Origin: Pseudomonadota bacterium
GTDB lineage: Bacteria; Pseudomonadota; Gammaproteobacteria; Steroidobacterales; Steroidobacteraceae
Assembly (NCBI GenBank): GCA_947453225.1
Contig: CANGFV010000008.1
Coordinates: 1 to 36,349, forward strand
Length of the DNA stretch: 36,349 nucleotides
Direction: 5' to 3'
A model generated the notes under the pieces. That model did no database searches, had not been told where the DNA came from, and worked only from the letters and a program-made list of their open reading frames with translations. Within the stretch, counting starts at the first letter, position 1, and each line of letters begins with the position of its first letter. Below are positions 35,730-36,349 of this stretch, piece by piece. A program made the position numbers and the translations under genes.

Positions 35730-36349
35730 ATGAAAATAGCACTACTCGCCTTTATCTTGATTGTAATCAGCGCCTGCAGCGCCTCTGAACGTGGAACTTC
35801 TGAGGATACCGATTCATCGGCAAAAACTTCAGAACTGAAGAAACTTGAATCATCCTGCAACTCTGGCAATGGCAAAGATTGCGATCAATTAGTAACTCTA
35901 CTTGAGAGTGAGCAAAATTCAGAAAGCAGCACCAAAATCATCTCGCTATTAAATAAAGCATGTGAAATTGGTTATTTGGCCTCCTGCACTCACCTTGGAG
36001 AAATATATTCAACCGCTAGAATAGTGGACGAAGACTTTACGAAAGCCGCAGAACTGTATGAAAAGGCCTGCACCGCCGGTGAATGGAACGCCTGCACACT
36101 CTTAGCTCACTTACATTACGTTGGCCAAGGCGTTGACGAAGACCACAAGAAATCAGCAGCATTATTACAACAAGCCTGCACTCACGACGATGGTGCCGCA
36201 TGCAATCTTCTGGGCGCACAATACCTCAGTGGCGATGGTGTACAACAAAGTAACGACAAAGCTCTTGAGCTATTTAAGCAGGCATGCAACTTAAAGAACG
36301 ATATTGGCTGCCAATCGCTGTCCAAATTACAAACAAAATTGCATAGATA
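35730..36349 (+). CDS. Cysteine-rich Sel1-like repeat lipoprotein (reaches window edge)
   Basis: The frame runs 206 codons from ATG 35730 to the last two bases (TA), which are probably the start of a stop codon, so the protein is likely complete or nearly so. A lipoprotein signal (ALLAFILIVISAC, lipid Cys16) is followed by an acidic Ser/Thr/Glu-rich linker. Five helical Sel1-like repeats follow, each with a CX7C pair: Cys43/51, 78/86, 114/122, 150/158 and 186/194, spaced 35-36 residues. This matches the disulfide-clamped repeats of Helicobacter Hcp-type proteins and indicates folding in the periplasm. A role in protein binding at the envelope is likely; the partner is unknown. No clear Shine-Dalgarno is visible. 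Confidence 0.85.
   Translation, partial: MKIALLAFILIVISACSASERGTSEDTDSSAKTSELKKLESSCNSGNGKDCDQLVTLLESEQNSESSTKIISLLNKACEIGYLASCTHLGEIYSTARIVDEDFTKAAELYEKACTAGEWNACTLLAHLHYVGQGVDEDHKKSAALLQQACTHDDGAACNLLGAQYLSGDGVQQSNDKALELFKQACNLKNDIGCQSLSKLQTKLHR

Overview
The window looks like chromosomal DNA from a gammaproteobacterium with roughly even base composition. Supporting genes are HrpA, TrhO, a proteobacterial-type DnaE, an EtfB-EtfA pair, DUF3293, DUF3025 and a TIGR01777 epimerase. The ilv/leu gene order resembles that of Xanthomonadales or Nevskiales-like lineages, but I cannot place it by sequence alone. Most of the window is housekeeping or biosynthetic. I see no prophage, transposase, CRISPR array, rRNA or tRNA.

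Layout. 1-1043 (-): 5' part of a type I restriction-modification methyltransferase (hsdM), running off the left edge. 1044-1404: non-coding, with a 16-bp palindrome and six 13-bp tandem repeats that run into the TTG start of mfd. 1405-7448 (+): mfd, trhO and an archaeal/eukaryal-type proS. 7488-11387 (-): hrpA. 11687-13374 (+): etfB-etfA, closed by a bidirectional terminator. 13446-18090 (-): peroxiredoxin, ilvD, an EamA transporter and an M17 aminopeptidase.

18244-25339 (+) is the metabolic core. A promoter and what looks like a classical attenuator (a Val/Leu-containing leader peptide with competing hairpins) precede ilvC, leuA, ilvE, leuC, leuD and leuB. With ilvD on the opposite strand, this covers the common and leucine-specific branched-chain steps except acetolactate synthase and threonine dehydratase, which are not here. 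A structured segment ending in a strong terminator (about 25386-25581) follows leuB and may be a small RNA or a long 3' UTR.

25625-29155 (-): dnaE. 29428-32551: three exported proteins, namely a calcineurin-like phosphoesterase (+), a formylglycine-generating-enzyme-like protein lacking the catalytic cysteines (-), and a SOUL haem-binding-family protein (-). 32669-35665 (+): DUF3293, an SDR protein with isoleucine in place of the catalytic tyrosine, a TIGR01777 epimerase and DUF3025. 35730-36349 (+): a cysteine-paired Sel1-repeat lipoprotein that reaches the right edge.

I found no clearly new multi-gene system. The best leads are the ilv/leu attenuator, the possible RNA after leuB, the repeat array at the mfd start, the unusual ProRS class, and the SDR and FGE-like proteins that lack family catalytic residues.
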